64,000 nucleotides of DNA from Streptomyces sp. MBT53 (GTDB lineage: Bacteria > Actinomycetota > Actinomycetes > Streptomycetales > Streptomycetaceae): the NCBI RefSeq assembly GCF_016654115.1, contig NZ_JAEQAZ010000005.1, forward strand, positions 1 to 64,000, written 5' to 3'. Below the pieces are notes generated by a model, which was given only the letters and a program-made list of their open reading frames with translations, did not search any database and was not told the DNA's origin. Both the position numbers and the translations under genes were made by a program. Below are positions 8,205 through 18,363 of this stretch, in pieces; within the stretch, counting starts at the first letter, position 1, and each line of letters opens with the position of its first letter.

Positions 8205-10025
8205 ATGCGCGCGCCATCCTCGGCCCTGACCCGGGCCCTCACTCTCGCCGCCGGGCTCACCCTGGTGCTCACCGCCTGCAGCAGTGGCGGCGGTGGGGGC
8301 GGCAGCCCCAGCAAGGGCAGCTCGGCCGGACTCACGTCCTGCAACACCGTGGGCCAGGCCAACACCTGCAACTCGGCCGCCACCAAGTCCGGCGGAACGT
8401 ACACCTATGTGCTGGAGAAGAACATCCAGCAGTGGAACGTCCAGGACGTCAACGGCAACACCTTCGAGAACGGGGAGGCCCTGGAGGTCGTCCTGCCGCA
8501 GGTGTTCGTGCCACAGCCGGACTTCACCGTCGTCCTCAACACCGACCTGGTGACCTCGGCGACGCAGACCAGCACCAGCCCGCAGACCATCGTCTACAAG
8601 ATCAACCCGAAGGCGGCGTGGAACGACGGGACGCCCATCACCGCCGACGACTTCACGTACTACTGGCGCACCAACAACGGCAAGGACTGTCCGCCGCCGC
8701 CCGCCAGTGACTCCAGCCAGACCCATGGCTGTCTGCCGCAGAGCACCGCGGGTTACGACCGGATCAAGTCCCTCACCCCGTCCGACAACGGCAAGACCGT
8801 CACCATGGTGATGTCGAAGCCGTACTCCGACTGGAAGTCCCTGTTCGGCGCGGGCTATCCGCTCTACCCGGCCCACACCGCGGAGAAGCTCTCCGGCGCC
8901 AAGGTCGGTGACGCCGCCGCCATGACGGCCACTCAGATGGCGCAGGCCTGGCAGTACTTCCTGAAGACGCCGCCCACCAAGTACCCCACCGCGGGCGCCT
9001 ACAAGATGCAGCAGTGGGTCGACAACGACCACGCCACCTACGTACCCGACCCCAAGTGGACCGGCGCCAAGAAGGCGACCCTCCAGCGGCTCATCTTCAA
9101 GGTGATCTCGGACGCCACCCAGGAGCCAACGGCCCTGAAGAACAACGAGGTTCAGGGCATCTATCCGCAGCCCGAGGTCGACCTGGTCAACCAGGTCAAG
9201 GACATTCCCGGCATCACCTACAACATCGGCAACGGGCTGACCTGGGAGCACTTTGACCTGAACCTGCACAACCCGGTGCTCGGCAAGTATCTGGCACTGC
9301 GGCAGGCGATGTTCACGGCGATCAACATCAAGGACATCATCGCCAAGACGGTCGGCCAGTTCGACCCGGCCGTGAAGCCGCTCGGCAACCACAACTTCGT
9401 TCCCGGGCAGGCCGGTTACAAGGACGTGGTCACCGGCACCGGTCAGGGGTCGGGTGACCTGACGAAGGCGAAGGCGGATCTCACGGCCGCCAAGTTCACC
9501 GGGGTGGGCACGGCGTTGAAGACACCTGACGGCAAGACCGTCGGCCCCTTCAACTGCCGCTACACCACCGGCAACCAGATCCGGCAGAGCGAGTGCCAGA
9601 TCCTGCAGAGCAACCTGGCGAGCCTCGGCATCAAGGTCACCATCAAGCCGATCGGCGCCGCCGACCTCGGCACGGTCCTCGCCGGGCACCAGTACGACAT
9701 CATCGTCTTCGCCTGGGTCGCGGCACCGTTCCCGACCAGCAACGCCCAGCAGAACTGGTTCACCGGCGGTGGCGGCAACTACGGCGGCTACAGCAACAAG
9801 ACGGCCGACTCCCTGATCTCCCAGGCCGTGGGCGAGACGGACGCGACCAAGGCCGCGGCCCTCCTCAACCAGGCCGACCAGCTCATGGTGAACGACGCCT
9901 ACGTCCTGCCACTCTACCAGAAGCCGACGTTCTTCGCCTCGCAGACACGGTTCGTGAACATGCGGAACAACTCCACCAACGTGGGACCGGCCTACAACAC
10001 CGGCACGTGGGGTCTGAAGAAGTAG
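8205..10025 (+). CDS. ABC transporter substrate-binding lipoprotein, peptide/nickel family 5
   Basis: 606 residues with a lipoprotein signal (LTLVLTAC, lipidated Cys25) and a Gly/Ser linker. The rest is a family-5 extracellular solute-binding domain as in DppA/OppA (for example the RQAMFTAINIKDI segment and the C-terminal NDAYVLPLYQKPTFF). It captures oligopeptides or a similar ligand at the membrane surface and delivers it to the permeases encoded downstream. The start follows a good ribosome-binding site (aaggagagg). A 12-bp-stem hairpin lies between this gene and the first permease gene, which usually lets the binding protein be made in excess. Confidence 0.92.
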   Translation: MRAPSSALTRALTLAAGLTLVLTACSSGGGGGGSPSKGSSAGLTSCNTVGQANTCNSAATKSGGTYTYVLEKNIQQWNVQDVNGNTFENGEALEVVLPQVFVPQPDFTVVLNTDLVTSATQTSTSPQTIVYKINPKAAWNDGTPITADDFTYYWRTNNGKDCPPPPASDSSQTHGCLPQSTAGYDRIKSLTPSDNGKTVTMVMSKPYSDWKSLFGAGYPLYPAHTAEKLSGAKVGDAAAMTATQMAQAWQYFLKTPPTKYPTAGAYKMQQWVDNDHATYVPDPKWTGAKKATLQRLIFKVISDATQEPTALKNNEVQGIYPQPEVDLVNQVKDIPGITYNIGNGLTWEHFDLNLHNPVLGKYLALRQAMFTAINIKDIIAKTVGQFDPAVKPLGNHNFVPGQAGYKDVVTGTGQGSGDLTKAKADLTAAKFTGVGTALKTPDGKTVGPFNCRYTTGNQIRQSECQILQSNLASLGIKVTIKPIGAADLGTVLAGHQYDIIVFAWVAAPFPTSNAQQNWFTGGGGNYGGYSNKTADSLISQAVGETDATKAAALLNQADQLMVNDAYVLPLYQKPTFFASQTRFVNMRNNSTNVGPAYNTGTWGLKK

Positions 10026-10066
10026 CCCACAGCCAGAGGGAATTGCTCCACCGGCACGCCCGTCGA

Positions 10067-10095
10067 GCCCGGCCCCGGCGACACCGGGGCCGGGC
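10067..10095 (+). terminator. 12-bp-stem hairpin between binding protein and permease genes
   Basis: GCCCGGCCCCGG pairs perfectly with CCGGGGCCGGGC around the 5-base loop CGACA. Its position after the binding-protein stop, in an otherwise continuous operon, suggests partial termination or 3' mRNA protection rather than a true operon end. Confidence 0.7.
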
Positions 10096-10145
10096 CCCGA
10101 CCACGGACGGCATCACCGACCCGCCGGCCTCCGAGAGAAGACCGC

Positions 10146-11132
10146 ATGCTCGCCTACACCGTGCGCCGCATCCTCGTCTCCATACCCGTCCTCATCGTCT
10201 CGACGTTCATCGTGTTCCTCGTCGTCATCAACTCCGGTGACCCGGTGGCCAATTTCGCCACCTCACGGCAACCCGCGCCCAGCAAGGCGGCGGTGGCCGC
10301 CTTCGCCCGGCACATCCACGCCAACCAGCCGGTGATGGAACGCTATTGGAACTGGATCACCGGGGTCCTGCACGGCGACTTCGGCCCGTCCGTGCAGGCC
10401 AACCTGAACATCGGACACGACCTGTTCACCCGCTTCAAGGTGACCATCACCCTGGTCGCCGCGGCCATGATCCTCGCGCTGATCATGGCCGTCGTCTTCG
10501 GCGTGTTCAGCGCCATCCGCCAGTACTCCGCGGCCGACTACACCATCACCTTCTTCGGCTTCCTCTTCCTCGCCATGCCCGTGTTCTGGTTCGCGGTCCT
10601 CCTCAAGCAGGCCGGAATCTGGCTCAACGAGAAGACCGGCAGCCAGTTCCTCGGCACCATCGGCGAGAAGTCCCCGTACCTCGAAGTCGACACCACCTGG
10701 AACGAGTTCACCGATCACGTGGGCCATCTGATCCTGCCCACCATCACCCTCGCCCTGGTCTCCTTCGCGTCCTGGACCCGCTACACCCGCGCCTCCATGC
10801 TGGAGGTTCTCAACAGCGACTACGTACGGCTCGCCCGCGCCAAGGGACTTCGGCGCGGCAGGGTGATGACCCGGCACGCGCTGCGCACCGCCCTCATCCC
10901 GCTGGCCACCGTCACCGCGCTCGACATCGCGATCATCCTGGGCGGCGCGGTGATCACGGAGACGATCTTCCAGTGGCACGGCATGGGCGAGATGCTGGTG
11001 CAGGCGGCCACCACGCTCGACGTCTACCGCACCATGGCCTGGCTGTTGCTCTCCGCCGTCGTCGTCATCGGGTTCAACCTCATCGCCGATCTCCTCTACG
11101 CCGTACTCGACCCGAGGATCCGCTATGACTGA
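10146..11132 (+). CDS. Peptide-type ABC transporter permease, DppB-like
   Basis: 328 residues. It starts with the typical AYTVRRILVSIPVL transmembrane helix, has about six hydrophobic helices, a long extracytoplasmic loop after helix 1, and the EAA loop (DYVRLARAKGLRRGRV) that contacts the ATPase. It pairs with the next permease to form the membrane channel of the importer. Its last 8 bases overlap the start of the next gene, so the two are translationally coupled. Confidence 0.92.
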   Translation: MLAYTVRRILVSIPVLIVSTFIVFLVVINSGDPVANFATSRQPAPSKAAVAAFARHIHANQPVMERYWNWITGVLHGDFGPSVQANLNIGHDLFTRFKVTITLVAAAMILALIMAVVFGVFSAIRQYSAADYTITFFGFLFLAMPVFWFAVLLKQAGIWLNEKTGSQFLGTIGEKSPYLEVDTTWNEFTDHVGHLILPTITLALVSFASWTRYTRASMLEVLNSDYVRLARAKGLRRGRVMTRHALRTALIPLATVTALDIAIILGGAVITETIFQWHGMGEMLVQAATTLDVYRTMAWLLLSAVVVIGFNLIADLLYAVLDPRIRYD

Positions 11133-12045
11133 CATCGAGGCACCGGGTCCGGCGGGCACTCAACTGCCGCCGGGCGACCATGAGTTCACCGTACGACAGC
11201 GCACCCAGACCCAGCTGGTGCTGCGCCGCTTCGTGCGGCACCGGGCCGCGATGGTCAGCCTGGTCGTGTTCGTGCTGATCCTGCTGTGGGCGTTCATCGG
11301 CCCGCACCTGTGGCACTACTCCTACGAGAAGTACACCGAGGACAACTCCAAACCGCCGTCCTGGAAGCACCCGTTCGGCACCAACTCCTCGGGATACGAC
11401 GCCTACGCACAGGTCATGCGCGGCACCCAGACCTCACTGAAGATCGCCATCATGATCGCGCTCGGCTCCACCCTGCTGGGCGCGATCTGGGGCGCCATCG
11501 CCGGCTTCTACCGGGGCGTCGTCGACGCCGTCATGATGCGCATCGCCGATCTCGTGCTGACGCTGCCCCTGTTCGCGATCGCCCTGGTCATCTCCTCCCG
11601 TACCGGCGGCTCCTGGTACTGGATCGCCCTCGTCATCGCCGGACTCACCTGGGCATACGTGGCCCGGGTGGTGCGCTCCTCGGTGCTGTCGCTGCGCGAG
11701 AAGGAGTTCATCGAGGCGGCGCGGGCGCTCGGCGCCTCCGACGTGCGGATCATCTTCCGGCATCTGCTGCCCAACGCCCTCGGCCCGATCATCGTCAACG
11801 CGACGATCCTGGTGGCCACCGGCATCCTCACCGAGACCGCGCTCTCCTTCCTCGGCTTCGGCGTCCAACCCCCCGACACCTCCCTGGGGTTGCTGGTCTC
11901 CCAGGCGCAGACGGCGGTCGACACCCGCCCCTGGCTCTTCTACATCCCCGGCGCGTTCATCATCGCCATCGCGCTGACCATCAACTTCATCGGCGACGGA
12001 CTGCGCGACGCCTTCGACCCCCGGCAGCAAAGGGTGCGACAGTGA
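11125..12045 (+). CDS. Peptide-type ABC transporter permease, DppC-like
   Basis: 306 residues. An N-terminal cytoplasmic segment precedes the first helix ([17 protein letters not shown]), and the DppC signature [18 protein letters not shown] is the EAA loop. The C-terminus shows [11 protein letters not shown], the normal end of the family. It overlaps the upstream permease by 8 bases and the downstream ATPase gene by a GTGA start-stop, so the four transporter genes form one translationally coupled operon. Confidence 0.92.
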   Translation: MTDIEAPGPAGTQLPPGDHEFTVRQRTQTQLVLRRFVRHRAAMVSLVVFVLILLWAFIGPHLWHYSYEKYTEDNSKPPSWKHPFGTNSSGYDAYAQVMRGTQTSLKIAIMIALGSTLLGAIWGAIAGFYRGVVDAVMMRIADLVLTLPLFAIALVISSRTGGSWYWIALVIAGLTWAYVARVVRSSVLSLREKEFIEAARALGASDVRIIFRHLLPNALGPIIVNATILVATGILTETALSFLGFGVQPPDTSLGLLVSQAQTAVDTRPWLFYIPGAFIIAIALTINFIGDGLRDAFDPRQQRVRQ

Positions 12046-13160
12046 CGACCACGAGTCATGGAGTGCGCGAGGTCCCCGTGACCTCCGCCGTGCTCGAAGT
12101 CGAGGACCTCAGCGTGGAGTTCGGCACGGAGGACGGGACGGTACGGGCCGTACGCGGCGTCGGCTACCGGCTCGACCGCGGCGAATCGCTGGGCATCGTC
12201 GGCGAGTCCGGGTCCGGGAAGTCGGTGACCGCCCTCGCCGTGATGGGTCTGCTGCCGACCGGCGCCAAGGTACGCGGCTCGGTCCGCTTCGAGGGCACCG
12301 AGCTGCTCGGACTGTCCGACGCGCGCCTGTCCGACCTGCGCGGCAGCGGCATCGCCATGATCTTCCAGGACCCTATGACCTCACTCAACCCCGTCTACAA
12401 CGTGGGCTACCAGATCAGCGAGACCCTGCTCCGCCACAACCCCGAGATGAAACACAAGGACGCCCGCAAACGGGCCGTCGAACTCCTCGGCACCGTCGGC
12501 ATCCCCAGCCCCGAACGGCGCGTCGACAGCTACCCGCACGAGATGTCCGGCGGCATGCGCCAGCGCGTCGTCATCGCGATCGCCATGGCCAACGACCCGG
12601 ACGTGATCATCGCCGACGAACCGACCACCGCCCTCGACGTCACCGTGCAGGCGCAGATCCTCGAAGCCCTGGAGACCGCCCGCGCCGAGACCGGCGCGGC
12701 CCTCGTCCTCATCACCCACGACCTGGGTGTGGTGGCCGGCCACACCGACCGGGTCGCGGTCATGTACGCGGGCCGGATAGTGGAGACGGGGTCGGTCGAG
12801 GACATCTTCTACACCCCGCGCATGCCCTACACCCTGGGCCTGCTCGGCTCCCTGCCCCGCCTCGACCGCGAGGAGGCACGACTCACCCCCATCACCGGCT
12901 CACCGCCCAGCCTGCTCAACCTGCCGCCCGGCTGCCCCTTCGCCCCCCGCTGCCCGATGCGCCGGGATGTCTGCGACACCGACGAACCCGCACTCCGCAG
13001 GGCCGGCGGCGACCTGCACCTCAGCGCCTGCCACTTCGCCGACGAACTCGTCGACACCGGCGCGGATCAGGTCTTCGACGCGGTCGGCGCGGACACCGAG
13101 GCCCTGGCCCGCTTCGCCGACGCGGCCCCCGCCACGAACCCCGAGGAGGACGCCGTATGA
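12042..13160 (+). CDS. Peptide-type ABC transporter ATPase, DppD-like
   Basis: 372 residues from the GTG at 12042, which overlaps the upstream stop (GTGA). Walker A is GESGSGKS near residue 55, the signature is MSGGMRQR near residue 168, and Walker B is [12 protein letters not shown]. The C-terminal oligopeptide-transporter ATPase extension is complete, with the Cys-containing [13 protein letters not shown] segment. A longer open frame upstream only reads through the permease gene. It hydrolyses ATP on the cytoplasmic face, in a heterodimer with the next gene product. A Glu/Ala-rich tail follows the conserved domain. Confidence 0.92.
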   Translation: MTTTSHGVREVPVTSAVLEVEDLSVEFGTEDGTVRAVRGVGYRLDRGESLGIVGESGSGKSVTALAVMGLLPTGAKVRGSVRFEGTELLGLSDARLSDLRGSGIAMIFQDPMTSLNPVYNVGYQISETLLRHNPEMKHKDARKRAVELLGTVGIPSPERRVDSYPHEMSGGMRQRVVIAIAMANDPDVIIADEPTTALDVTVQAQILEALETARAETGAALVLITHDLGVVAGHTDRVAVMYAGRIVETGSVEDIFYTPRMPYTLGLLGSLPRLDREEARLTPITGSPPSLLNLPPGCPFAPRCPMRRDVCDTDEPALRRAGGDLHLSACHFADELVDTGADQVFDAVGADTEALARFADAAPATNPEEDAV

Positions 13161-14227
13161 CCGCGCCCGCGCAGGCCGTCACCCCTCTGCCGCCGCTGCC
13201 CGGCCACGGCGGCACCGGCGAACCGGTCCTCCAGGTACGGGACTTGGTCAAGCACTTCCCGGTCATGTCCAAGGGCGTCATCCGCCGCCGCGTCGGCGAT
13301 GTGCACGCCGTCTGCGGAGTCTCCTTCGACCTCCACGAGAACGAAACCCTGGGCCTGGTCGGGGAGTCGGGATCCGGCAAGACCACGATCTCCCGCACCG
13401 TCCTCGGTCTGGAACGGGCGACCGCTGGCCAGGTCCGCTATCAGGGGCATGAGCTGACCGAACTGAGCAGACGTCAGATGCGGCCCCTGCGGCGGGAGTT
13501 GCAGATCGTCTTCCAGGACCCGTACGCCTCGCTCGACCCCCGGATGACCGTCCACGAGATCGTCGCCGAACCGCTGCGCATCCACGGGCGGTACGGGTCC
13601 GGAGCGGGCGCCGAGGTGAGCGAACTCCTGCGACTGGTCGGGCTCAACCCCGAGCACGGCAACCGCTTCGCCCACGAGTTCTCCGGCGGCCAGCGCCAAC
13701 GCATCGGCATAGCAAGGGCGTTGGCCCTGCGCCCCAAGGTCGTCATCCTCGACGAACCGGTGTCGGCCCTGGACGTGTCGATCCAGGCCGGTGTCCTCAA
13801 CCTCCTGATGGACCTGCAGAGCGAACTCAGCCTGTCCTTCCTGTTCGTGGCCCACGACCTGTCGGTGATGCGGCACGTGGCGGGCCGGGTGGCCGTCATG
13901 TACCTGGGCCGCCTGGTCGAGATCGCCCCCGCCCGACAGCTCTTCGCCCGCCCGGCACATCCGTACACCCAGGCCCTGGTCTCGGCCATCCCGCTGCCCG
14001 ACCCGCGCAAGGAACGCGCCCGGAAACGGATCACCATCCAGGGCGACGTCCCGAGCCCGGTCCGCCCGCCGAGCGGCTGCCGGTTCCGCACGCGGTGCCC
14101 GAAGTTCGCCAACCAGCTGACCGAGAGCGAACGCGCGTCCTGCGTCGATGAGGTGCCGGCGCTGGTGGACCGGGGCGGGGGGAACCCGGTCGCCTGTCAC
14201 TACGCGGAGAGCGTGGAGTTGTTGTAG
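13157..14227 (+). CDS. Peptide-type ABC transporter ATPase, DppF-like
   Basis: 356 residues; the ATG at 13157 overlaps the previous stop (ATGA). Walker A is GESGSGKT, the signature [15 protein letters not shown], and Walker [13 protein letters not shown]. The C-terminal extension with [10 protein letters not shown] is present. It is the second ATPase of the importer. The 3' end overlaps the convergent phosphotransferase-like gene by 28 bases. No regulator gene adjoins the operon, so the inducer and ligand remain open. Confidence 0.92.
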   Translation: MTAPAQAVTPLPPLPGHGGTGEPVLQVRDLVKHFPVMSKGVIRRRVGDVHAVCGVSFDLHENETLGLVGESGSGKTTISRTVLGLERATAGQVRYQGHELTELSRRQMRPLRRELQIVFQDPYASLDPRMTVHEIVAEPLRIHGRYGSGAGAEVSELLRLVGLNPEHGNRFAHEFSGGQRQRIGIARALALRPKVVILDEPVSALDVSIQAGVLNLLMDLQSELSLSFLFVAHDLSVMRHVAGRVAVMYLGRLVEIAPARQLFARPAHPYTQALVSAIPLPDPRKERARKRITIQGDVPSPVRPPSGCRFRTRCPKFANQLTESERASCVDEVPALVDRGGGNPVACHYAESVELL

Positions 14228-15252
14228 GCGCGGTCCAGTTCGTCGTCGGGGTACGGAGTGAGCCGACTCTCGTTCTGCACACGGCGGTTGAAGTCGGCCA
14301 GTACGGCGGTGAGCGGCGCGTGCCGGGTGATGATCGAGGCGGCGGCTTCGGGGATTCCGCCGGGCCGCTCGCCGTCGGCGCAGGCGCGCACGAAGGCCTC
14401 GCGCTCTGGAAGGTTGTACCCGTACAGGGCGACGACGAGCCAGTTCACCAGCCGGGCGGTGGCGTAGGAGCGGTCGTAGTGCCGGTGCCGGTCGAGGAAC
14501 TCCCGTTCCTCGGGGGCGAGTCGGAAGCGCGATGAGACCGCCAGGCCGAAGTCGGTGAGGTAGAGCTGTCGGCCGTCGGTGAGGATGTTCTCGAAGTGGG
14601 CGTCGAAATGCAGCAGTCGGCGCTCGTGGAGGAATTCCGTGGTGCTCTTGAGCTGCTGCTCCACGAGGCTGCAGGCGGCGTCCGGATCGCCGGTGCGCAG
14701 CTGGTCGTCGAACCAGTCGTGCAGCGTGTGCGGGAAGTGCTCGACGAACAGCGTCAGGCTCGCGCTCGCCGTGCGCCGTGCCTCGATGTGCTCGCGCACC
14801 TGTCGGCTGCCGCCCCAGTAGGCCACGACCCTTTCCACATCCGCCAGTTCCTTGTGCAGCGGCTGGGGCGTGTCGGGCAGTACCCGCCAGTGGTACATGA
14901 GCGGAAAGCCCGGGAACCGGTCCGCCAGCACCCAGTTCGTGGTCATCGTGTGCACGGCCAGCTCCCGCCAGACACCGAAGCCCGGACTTCCGAGGCCGTA
15001 GTGGCAGTAGGCCGGCATTCCGAAGACATTGGCCGTCGACCGGACGTTCTCCGCCCGCCGCTCCACATCCGTGAGCGGCATCCGCTTCACGAACACTTTT
15101 CTGCCGTCCACCTCGATCAGCGCCGAGCGCCCGCCGATACCGGTCCCCAACGGCGTTCCCGCGTCGACCAGTTCGGCGAGTTCGTGGTCGGAGAGGAGGG
15201 CGAGGGAGGTGGCGATGTCGCTGTGGGCGGTGATGCGCTCGATGCGGGACAT
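14200..15252 (-). CDS. Protein-kinase-like / aminoglycoside-phosphotransferase-like protein
   Basis: 350 residues from the ATG at 15252 (MSRIERITAH). A kinase-fold core is visible: a candidate ATP-anchoring Lys in RKVFVKRMPL near residue 53, the catalytic loop HFDAHFENIL (HxDxxxxN) near residue 235 and the metal-binding DFG equivalent in LTDFGLAVSS. It lacks the Gly-rich loop and activation segment of Hanks-type kinases and is closer to APH/choline-kinase-like enzymes that phosphorylate small molecules. It is the third gene of a short minus-strand unit with the DUF1905 gene 14 bases upstream. The substrate is unknown. Confidence 0.75.
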   Translation of the reverse strand: MSRIERITAHSDIATSLALLSDHELAELVDAGTPLGTGIGGRSALIEVDGRKVFVKRMPLTDVERRAENVRSTANVFGMPAYCHYGLGSPGFGVWRELAVHTMTTNWVLADRFPGFPLMYHWRVLPDTPQPLHKELADVERVVAYWGGSRQVREHIEARRTASASLTLFVEHFPHTLHDWFDDQLRTGDPDAACSLVEQQLKSTTEFLHERRLLHFDAHFENILTDGRQLYLTDFGLAVSSRFRLAPEEREFLDRHRHYDRSYATARLVNWLVVALYGYNLPEREAFVRACADGERPGGIPEAAASIITRHAPLTAVLADFNRRVQNESRLTPYPDDELDRAYNNSTLSA

Positions 15253-15266
15253 GGCACCATCCTCGT

Positions 15267-15539
15267 TCAGAGGGCGCCCAGCCGGACGGTCATCTCCACC
15301 GTCACCTCGTCGTCCGCGCCGAGACCAAACGGCTTCCGCACGGCGTTCTTGAGCGGCAGCAAGTAGCCGCCGTCCTTGGGGAAGAGCGACGTCGTGAACA
15401 CGGCCTCGCCGATCCGCGCCTCGACGGGAATCACTCCCCAGCCGTACGAGGCCATGCCGGCGACCTCGCGGATGTCCGCCGACTCCTCGTCCGGCACGGG
15501 GACGAAGTAGTACGGCGCGGGGCCGCGCCACTCGATCAC
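15267..15539 (-). CDS. DUF1905-domain protein
   Basis: At least 90 residues, covering nearly the whole DUF1905 domain (EWRGPAPYYFVPVP at the start and GGYLLPLKNAVRK later). The domain adopts a small beta fold and often accompanies YdeI-like proteins; its function is not established. The start is uncertain. The GTG at 15539 has no ribosome-binding site, and the frame stays open upstream through residues like GSRFVFTGRV that match the usual N-terminal strand of the family, so the true start is probably a non-ATG codon just after the peptidase stop at 15598. It lies between the M20 peptidase and phosphotransferase-like genes. Confidence 0.75.
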   Translation of the reverse strand: MIEWRGPAPYYFVPVPDEESADIREVAGMASYGWGVIPVEARIGEAVFTTSLFPKDGGYLLPLKNAVRKPFGLGADDEVTVEMTVRLGAL

Positions 15540-15597
15540 CCGGCCGGTGAAGACGAAACGGCTGCCGTCGATCTCCCCGACACCTCTCAGAATGCGC

Positions 15598-16953
15598 TCA
15601 GTTGGCCGCGTAGTTCTGGAGGAACAGCGCCTCCGTCACCGACAGCCGTTCCAACTCCTCCGGTGACACGCTCTCGTCGACCGCGTGGATCCGCGCCTCC
15701 GGCTCGCTGAGGCCGATGAGGAGGATCTCCGCCTGCGGGTACAGGGCGGCGAGGGTGTTGCACAGCGGGATGGAGCCGCCCTGGCCTGCGTACTGCATCT
15801 CCTCGCCCGGGTAGGCGACCGCCATCGCCTCGGCCATCGCCGTGTACGCCGGGCTCGTCGTGTCGGCGCTGAAAGGCTGGCCCTGGCCGATCTGTTCGGT
15901 GCTGACGCGGGCGCCCCACGGGGTGTGGGCCTCCAGATGGGCCTGGAGCAGCTTGGTCGCCTCGGCCGTGTCGACGCCCGGCGGGACGCGCAGGCTGACC
16001 AGCGCGCGGGCGCCGGCCTGCACGGACGGGGTGGCGCCGACGACCGGCGGGCAGTCGATGCCGAGGACCGTGACGGCCGGGCGCGCCCAGATGCGGTCGG
16101 CGACCGCGTCGGACCCGATCAGTTCGACGCCGTCCAGCACCTTGGCGTCCTCGCGGAACTGCCCCTCGTCGTACGACAGTCCGTCCCAGGTCGCGTGGGC
16201 GGCGAGCCCGTCGACGGTCGTCGAGCCGTCCTTGGCGCGCAGCGAGTCCAGCACGCGGATCAGCGCGGCCAGCGCGTCGGGCGCGGCACCGCCGAACTGG
16301 CCCGAGTGCAGGTTGCCTTCGAGGGTGTCGATCTGGACGCGCACCAGGGTCATGCCGCGCAGGGTCGAGGTGACCGTGGGCAGGCCGACGCGGAAGTTTC
16401 CTGTGTCGCCGATCACGATGGTGTCGGCGGCGAGGAGTTCGGGGTGTTCCTCGGCGTACCGCTCCAGGCCGCCGGTGCCCTGCTCCTCCGAGCCCTCGGC
16501 GATCACCTTGACGTGCACCGGGACACCGCCGTTGGCCTTGAGGGCGCGCAACGCGAGCAGGTGCATGATCACGCCGCCCTTGCAGTCGGCGGCACCGCGC
16601 CCGTACCAGCGGCCGTCGCGCTCGGTCAGTTCGAACGGCGGGGTCGTCCAGGCGGCCTCGTCGAGCGGCGGCTGCACGTCGTAGTGGGCGTACAGGAGCA
16701 CGGTCTTCGCGCCCTCCGGGCCGGGCAGGTAGCCGTAGACCGACTGCGTGCCGTCCGGGGTGTCGAGCAGGGCCACGTCCTGGAAACCCTCGGCGCGCAG
16801 CGCGTCGGCGACCCAGTTCGCCGCGCCCTCGCTCTCGCTCTTCGGGAACTGGTCGAAGTCCGCCACCGACTTGAAGGCCACCAGCTCGCCGAGCTCAGTT
16901 CTTGCCCTGGGCATCAGCGAGGCGACGGTCTCGGCGACCGGATTCGACGACAT
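15598..16953 (-). CDS. M20-family metallodipeptidase (carnosinase-like)
   Basis: 451 residues from the ATG at 16953 (MSSNPVAETV), which follows a good ribosome-binding site (aaggagcg). The di-zinc site is complete by eye: His90 and Asp92 in LLYAHYDVQPP, Asp in GRGAADCKGG, Glu-Glu in EGSEEQGTGG, Asp in VIGDTGN, and a C-terminal His in EARIHAVDES. A lid/dimerisation domain lies in the middle. It should hydrolyse dipeptides or N-acyl amino acids in the cytosol and might use peptides brought in by the nearby importer, though that link is only positional. Confidence 0.92.
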   Translation of the reverse strand: MSSNPVAETVASLMPRARTELGELVAFKSVADFDQFPKSESEGAANWVADALRAEGFQDVALLDTPDGTQSVYGYLPGPEGAKTVLLYAHYDVQPPLDEAAWTTPPFELTERDGRWYGRGAADCKGGVIMHLLALRALKANGGVPVHVKVIAEGSEEQGTGGLERYAEEHPELLAADTIVIGDTGNFRVGLPTVTSTLRGMTLVRVQIDTLEGNLHSGQFGGAAPDALAALIRVLDSLRAKDGSTTVDGLAAHATWDGLSYDEGQFREDAKVLDGVELIGSDAVADRIWARPAVTVLGIDCPPVVGATPSVQAGARALVSLRVPPGVDTAEATKLLQAHLEAHTPWGARVSTEQIGQGQPFSADTTSPAYTAMAEAMAVAYPGEEMQYAGQGGSIPLCNTLAALYPQAEILLIGLSEPEARIHAVDESVSPEELERLSVTEALFLQNYAAN

Positions 16954-17085
16954 GGGCACGCTCCTTGTGGGTGCGACGTTGTACGAATGATGCCGTCGAT
17001 CCTCCCACAACGGCCTGGGGCGATGTCCGCCGTAGGATGCGGGGGACAGGTGCGGCAGCGGCTTGATCGGGAGCAGTAGACCATC

Positions 17086-18363
17086 GTGAGCAGCGAGAAC
17101 TCTTCGGCGGACGACGAACAGCGGGTGTGGGACGTCGTCGTGGTGGGCGCGGGACCCGCGGGGGCCTCGGCCGCCTATGCGGCGGCCGTCGCGGGACGGC
17201 GTGTCCTGTTGCTGGAGAAAGCCGAATTGCCCCGCTACAAGACATGCGGCGGCGGCATCATCGGACCCTCGCGCGACTCCCTGCCACCCGGCTTCGAGCT
17301 GCCGTTGAAGGACCGGGTGTTCGCCATAACGTTCTCGAACAACGGGCGTTTCACGCGTACCCGCCGGTCCCGGCAGATGCTGTTCGGGCTGATCAACCGG
17401 CCCGAGTTCGATCAGCAGCTCGTCGAGCACGCGCAGAAGGCGGGCGCCGAGCTGCGCACCGGCGTCACAGTGACACGAGTCGAGCAGCACGGCTCCGCGG
17501 TGCCGGACCGCCGTACGGTCGCCGTGGTGCTGAGCGGCGGCGAGACGGTCCTCGCGCGGGCCGTCGTCGGCGCCGACGGCAGTGCCAGCCGCATAGGGGC
17601 GCACGTCGGGGTCAAGACCGACCAGGTGGACCTGGGCCTGGAGGCGGAGATCCCGGTGCCGGAGACCGTCGCCGAGGACTGGAAGGGGCGGGTCCTCATC
17701 GACTGGGGCCCGATGCCCGGGAGTTACGGCTGGGTCTTCCCGAAGGGGGACACGCTCACGGTCGGCGTGATCTCCGCGCGCGGTGAAGGCGCCGCCACCA
17801 AGCGGTACTTGGAGGACTTCATCGCCCGGCTCGGCCTCGCCGGCTTCGAACCGAGCATCTCCTCCGGGCACTTGACCCGCTGCCGGGCGGACGACTCGCC
17901 GCTCTCGCGAGGGCGGGTGCTGGTCTGTGGAGACGCGGCGGGCCTGCTGGAGCCGTGGACCCGCGAGGGCATCTCGTTCGCGCTGCGCTCGGGACGGCTC
18001 GCGGGGGAGTGGGCGGTCCGGATCGCCGAGGCGCACGACGCCGTGGACACCCGCCGCCAGGCGCTGAACTACGCGTTCGCGATCAAGGCGGGGCTCGGCG
18101 TGGAGATGAGCGTCGGCAAGAGCATGCTGGCGATCTTCGAGAAGCGCCCCGGTCTGTTCCACGCCGCCCTCACCGGCTTCCGGCCGGCCTGGAAGGCCTT
18201 CATGGACATCACCCGGGGCTCGACCACACTGGGCGAGCTGGTGCGCAGCCACCCCATGGCGCAGCGCGCGCTGACCGCCTTCGACCGCAGGACCGCGGAA
18301 CCCGTCACGCCCGTGGAGGCGGTGGAGGCAGTGGAGTCCACGGAGGGCGAGGTCAGCTCCTGA
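17086..18363 (+). CDS. Geranylgeranyl-reductase-family FAD-dependent oxidoreductase
   Basis: 425 residues from a GTG. The dinucleotide motif VVVGAGPAGASAA is at residues 18-30, the family's PRYKTCGGG near residue 47, and the second FAD motif CGDAAGLLEPWTREGI near residue 280. Members reduce isoprenoid double bonds in lipids or menaquinone, or hydroxylate aromatic substrates; in actinomycetes the exact substrate is often unknown. It stands alone on this strand; its 3' end overlaps the convergent deazaflavin-type gene by 11 bases. The Pro/Val/Glu-rich tail after residue 410 is outside the conserved domain. Confidence 0.88.
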   Translation: MSSENSSADDEQRVWDVVVVGAGPAGASAAYAAAVAGRRVLLLEKAELPRYKTCGGGIIGPSRDSLPPGFELPLKDRVFAITFSNNGRFTRTRRSRQMLFGLINRPEFDQQLVEHAQKAGAELRTGVTVTRVEQHGSAVPDRRTVAVVLSGGETVLARAVVGADGSASRIGAHVGVKTDQVDLGLEAEIPVPETVAEDWKGRVLIDWGPMPGSYGWVFPKGDTLTVGVISARGEGAATKRYLEDFIARLGLAGFEPSISSGHLTRCRADDSPLSRGRVLVCGDAAGLLEPWTREGISFALRSGRLAGEWAVRIAEAHDAVDTRRQALNYAFAIKAGLGVEMSVGKSMLAIFEKRPGLFHAALTGFRPAWKAFMDITRGSTTLGELVRSHPMAQRALTAFDRRTAEPVTPVEAVEAVESTEGEVSS

